From the NCBI GenBank assembly GCA_964410725.1, contig CAYPID010000051.1, forward strand, positions 1 through 15,498: a stretch of 15,498 nt of DNA, given 5' to 3'. Made by a program: the position numbers and the translations under genes. The DNA is from CALAZP01 sp964410725 (GTDB taxonomy: Bacteria; Bacteroidota; Bacteroidia; Chitinophagales; Saprospiraceae). This document shows positions 13,100 through 15,498 of this stretch, piece after piece. The stretch's first letter is position 1. Each line of letters begins with the position of its first letter. The notes below the pieces were generated by a model. It was given only the letters and a program-made list of their open reading frames with translations. It was not told where the DNA came from and ran no database searches.

Positions 13100-14359
13100 A
13101 TGAGCATCATATTCAAAATCTTTTCGACTTCAACATTCCAGGCTGCCCAGCAGTTGTGGGGAAATAAATTAAGAACTTCGCTATCTCTATTGGGGATAAT
13201 GATTGGGATTTTTTGTATTATAGGAGTATTGGCAGCAGTAGATTCCTTAGAAGATAATGTGAAGGGGAGTTTCGAAAAATTAGGAGGGGATATGCTGTAC
13301 TTACAGAAATTTTCATGGGCGTCTGATCCTGGGCAGAATTGGTTTAAGTATCTGAGAAGGCCTAACGTCGATTACGATGACTTTACGGCACTGAGTGATT
13401 ATTCTCAATTGGCGAGTTTGGTAGTTTATTCAGCCTATATTGGAAACAAGACGGTAAAATTCAGATCTAGTAGTGTAGAAAATGTGGAATATGTAGCTGT
13501 AACAACAGGGTACGATCAGATTTTTAATATAAACCTTGAAAAGGGAAGATTTTTTTCTCCTACTGAATATTATTTTGGTGCCAACAAAGCAGTTTTAGGC
13601 CATGAGGTAGCCAGTGGACTATTTGGTCCTAATATCGACCCTATCGGGAAAAAAGTTAAGATTGGGGGTAGAAACGTTGAAATTATAGGGGTTATTGAAA
13701 AAGAAGGGGAGAGTTTGGTCAACATCAACAATTACGATGAGGTAAGTTTGATTCCCTACGAGTACGGAAGAAAAATTGCCAATTTAAAATCCAATAGTCC
13801 ATTTGGTAATTCGACAGTTGCCATCAAAGCTAGGCCTAATATCAAATTAGATGCTTTAAGAGACGAACTAACGGGAATTATGCGAGCTGAAAGGCGATTG
13901 GCTCCAATGGCGGATGATGATTTTTCACTGAATGAATTGTCGTTATTGACCAAAATACTAGATGGATTTTTCGGGGTTTTGAATTTATTGGGAATTGTAG
14001 TTGGCGGCTTTGCCATGTTTGTCGGCATGTTCAGTGTAGCGAATATCATGTTTGTCTCGGTCAAAGAGCGTACTAATATAATAGGTGTAAAAAAGGCCTT
14101 AGGCGCTAAGAAATTTGTCATCCTCACGGAGTTTTTAATAGAGTCTGTTATTCTGTGTATTATTGGAGGAGGAATTGGATTATTGTTGGTGCTGCTCATT
14201 GTCAATATCCTATCTGGAATCATTGATTTTGAATTGTTCTTATCGGCTAAAAATATTGTGGTGGGCATCTCGGTTTCCATTATTGTTGGGATTGTAAGCG
14301 GATTTATCCCTGCATTACAGGCTTCCAATATGGATCCAGTAGAAGCCATTAGACAATAG
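13100..14359 (+). CDS. MacB/FtsX-family ABC transporter permease
   Basis: This 419-aa inner-membrane protein has the layout of MacB-type permeases. A short N-terminal tail (L-W-G-N-K-L-R-T-S-L) precedes the first membrane helix at about 28-48. A large periplasmic MacB-PCD domain (about 50-285) follows, with V-L-G-H-E-V-A and I-G-K-K-V-K-I-G-G. Three more helices (about 290-318, 345-372 and 386-410) form the FtsX domain. The cytoplasmic coupling segment R-T-N-I-I-G-V-K-K-A-L-G-A-K and the final N-M-D-P-V-E-A-I-R-Q are typical. These proteins work as mechanotransmission or export permeases with a MacB/LolD-type ATPase. No ATPase or periplasmic adaptor gene lies beside it here, so its partner is encoded elsewhere. 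Substrate (lipoprotein, peptide or drug) is not predictable. The start at 13100 puts the helix and preceding basic residues in the usual place. Confidence 0.92.
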   Translation: MSIIFKIFSTSTFQAAQQLWGNKLRTSLSLLGIMIGIFCIIGVLAAVDSLEDNVKGSFEKLGGDMLYLQKFSWASDPGQNWFKYLRRPNVDYDDFTALSDYSQLASLVVYSAYIGNKTVKFRSSSVENVEYVAVTTGYDQIFNINLEKGRFFSPTEYYFGANKAVLGHEVASGLFGPNIDPIGKKVKIGGRNVEIIGVIEKEGESLVNINNYDEVSLIPYEYGRKIANLKSNSPFGNSTVAIKARPNIKLDALRDELTGIMRAERRLAPMADDDFSLNELSLLTKILDGFFGVLNLLGIVVGGFAMFVGMFSVANIMFVSVKERTNIIGVKKALGAKKFVILTEFLIESVILCIIGGGIGLLLVLLIVNILSGIIDFELFLSAKNIVVGISVSIIVGIVSGFIPALQASNMDPVEAIRQ

Positions 14360-14400
14360 TTTTCATTTTTTAGGAGTCTGGTAAAATAAACGGGCATTAT

Positions 14401-14424
14401 TTTCATTTAATAGAATAAATGAAA
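14401..14424. repeat. Inverted repeat in front of the PorP-family gene
   Basis: TTTCATTTA (14401-14409) and TAAATGAAA (14416-14424) form a perfect 9-bp inverted repeat with a 6-base centre (ATAGAA). It covers the position where the -33 element of the downstream promoter should be. It could be an operator. As a hairpin it lacks the GC content and T tract of a terminator for the permease gene. Confidence 0.5.
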
Positions 14425-14431
14425 TATGTCT

Positions 14432-14439
14432 TATTTTTG
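14432..14439 (+). promoter_or_regulatory. -7 promoter element for the PorP-family gene
   Basis: TATTTTTG matches TAnnTTTG exactly and lies 20 bases before the AUG at 14460, predicting a leader of roughly 14 nt. Confidence 0.55.
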
Positions 14440-14459
14440 GGCTTCCAAAAAAATACCCC

Positions 14460-15416
14460 ATGTTCGGAATTAGAATTACTGTAGTGCTGATGTTGTTTAC
14501 TTTGGTGGTGGAAGCACAGCAGTTGCCTTTATATACCCAGTATAGGGAGCAGGCGACTTTAATCAATCCTGCAGCTATGGAAGCTGATTTTATAGCATTC
14601 GGCAATAACGTTAGTGTAGGAGCCTCGTATAGAACCCAATGGGCAGGGATGCCTGGTGCACCGGAGACGCAAACCTTACGATTTACATACTTTGATAACT
14701 CCAAAAGCGGGGTAAGTTTGGTGATGGGTGGTCATATTCAGAATGACCAAACAGGCCCTACTGGTTTTACGGGAATATATGGCAAAATTGGGGGGGTCAT
14801 CTCAAGTGATCCTGATATTATGGGAATTTCTTTTGCGCTAACCGCCGGAATGATGCAGTACCGAATCGATCCCAATAAAGTCTTTTTTAAAGATCCTGGT
14901 GAAACCTTGGGGGCAGAATGGCTAACTAAGATTTTTCCTGATTTAGGTTTGGGAGTGTACGGTTATAAAATGTTGGAGTTCGGTGCTTTTGACGGCGATT
15001 TCGTGTATGGGGGTGTTTCCGTTCCGCAGCTTTTTGCTTTGGATGTTAGTTTTGATACGCCTGACGGCAAATATGGGGTCACTCGGGCTCAGCATGTGTA
15101 CTTGAATGGGGGGATGTATAAATACTTTTCCAAAGAATCTTTTTTGGAGCCTTCATTTTGGTTGAGGTATGCAGGGGGAGAGTTGTATAGTGTGGATGTT
15201 AATATACGATATCAAATGCCTGGTCCATTGTGGATTGGAGGAGGATATGGATTAAATAAGATGGGACATTTGGAAGCTGGAATTCTACTAGGTGAAAATT
15301 TAGGATTGGATCGCACTATAAAAATTGGCTATGGATACGGGTATTCGTATAATTCCATTGGCCCACCAACGGGTAATACACACGAATTGAACCTTTCTCT
15401 TTCTTTTTTTCGTTAA
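14460..15416 (+). CDS. PorP/SprF-family type IX secretion outer-membrane protein
   Basis: The 318-aa precursor has a clear signal peptide: M-F-G-I-R, a hydrophobic core, then V-V-E-A with cleavage after Ala19 before Q-Q. The mature start L-P-L-Y-T-Q-Y-R-E-Q-A-T-L-I-N-P-A-A is the family hallmark, normally written as T-Q-Y-x-x-N-x-x-x-x-N-P-A. The rest is rich in amphipathic beta strands with glycine and aromatic residues (W-I-G-G-G-Y-G-L-N, then I-K-I-G-Y-G-Y-G-Y) and ends L-N-L-S-L-S-F-F-R, as expected for an outer-membrane barrel. PorP/SprF proteins are needed for T9SS function or for attaching particular cargo, and genomes often carry many copies beside their cargo genes. Whether this is the core PorP or a cargo-specific paralogue cannot be decided. 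A signal-peptide-bearing gene begins 22 bp after its stop. Confidence 0.9.
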   Translation: MFGIRITVVLMLFTLVVEAQQLPLYTQYREQATLINPAAMEADFIAFGNNVSVGASYRTQWAGMPGAPETQTLRFTYFDNSKSGVSLVMGGHIQNDQTGPTGFTGIYGKIGGVISSDPDIMGISFALTAGMMQYRIDPNKVFFKDPGETLGAEWLTKIFPDLGLGVYGYKMLEFGAFDGDFVYGGVSVPQLFALDVSFDTPDGKYGVTRAQHVYLNGGMYKYFSKESFLEPSFWLRYAGGELYSVDVNIRYQMPGPLWIGGGYGLNKMGHLEAGILLGENLGLDRTIKIGYGYGYSYNSIGPPTGNTHELNLSLSFFR

Positions 15417-15438
15417 TTAAGCAGCAGCCCAAACGACT

Positions 15439-15498
15439 ATGAAATTATATATTCTACCCCTAATTTTTATTCTGTCTATTTTTAAATTGGAGGCGCAA
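15439..15498 (+). CDS. Start of an exported protein (truncated by the window end)
   Basis: AUG at 15439 opens a frame that stays open to the last base and gives 20 residues: M-K-L-Y, a hydrophobic core (I-L-P-L-I-F-I-L-S-I-F), then K-L-E-A-Q. This is a signal peptide, with likely cleavage after the Ala of E-A-Q, as in the preceding PorP-family protein. The 22-bp gap and shared strand suggest an operon. Genes in this position next to porP/sprF paralogues are often T9SS partners or cargo, but nothing of the mature protein is visible. Confidence 0.6.
   Translation, partial: MKLYILPLIFILSIFKLEAQ

Noticed and set aside
13756..14406. Long open frame on the minus strand antisense to the ABC permease (about 216 codons)
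   Set aside because: Its composition follows from the complementary strand of a well-supported membrane protein gene, and it has no recognisable domain; the permease frame explains the region.

Overview
This window looks like chromosomal DNA from a member of the Bacteroidota. It encodes the short (288 aa) primary sigma factor typical of that phylum. Several genes are preceded by its cognate -7 motif TAnnTTTG, one with TTTG exactly 19 bases further upstream. Shine-Dalgarno sequences are mostly absent. Both ends carry type IX secretion (T9SS) signatures: a cargo C-terminal sorting tail at the left and a PorP/SprF-family outer-membrane protein at the right. Gene content and order resemble the Saprospiria/Chitinophagia side of the phylum, but that placement is inference.

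Layout. Bases 1-78 are the 3' end of a probable T9SS cargo gene, closed by a strong terminator. An AT-rich gene (169-1821) follows, encoding a membrane-spanning TPR/AraC-type regulator. It converges, with one base between the stops, on a DUF2027/Smr-domain protein (minus strand). A 473-bp AT-rich gap (2816-3288) holds a minisatellite of about 89-90-bp units. Next come a small TPR protein (minus) and, divergently, etfB-etfA for the electron-transfer flavoprotein. Then follows a co-directional housekeeping block: rpsO, pnp, rpoD and an uncharacterised membrane-anchored 217-aa protein. That last gene overlaps the tail of cmk. The minus-strand genes queA, an exported transglutaminase-like protein, a 73-aa DUF2795-type protein and cmk run towards it. 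Finally, on the plus strand, there is a MacB/FtsX-type ABC permease without a neighbouring ATPase, the PorP/SprF-family gene, and the first 20 codons of another exported protein.

How it fits together. Most of the window is core metabolism and information processing: electron transfer from acyl-CoA dehydrogenases, ribosome assembly, RNA turnover, transcription initiation, CMP phosphorylation and queuosine biosynthesis. The accessory part is envelope-related: T9SS cargo and PorP, the ABC permease, the exported transglutaminase-like protein and the membrane-bound regulator.

I see no convincing new multi-gene defence or biosynthetic system. The observations most worth following are the two-hairpin leader of pnp, the graded minisatellite array, the AT-rich TPR-TM-AraC regulator beside a T9SS cargo gene, the unknown protein behind rpoD, and several perfect inverted repeats in promoter regions.
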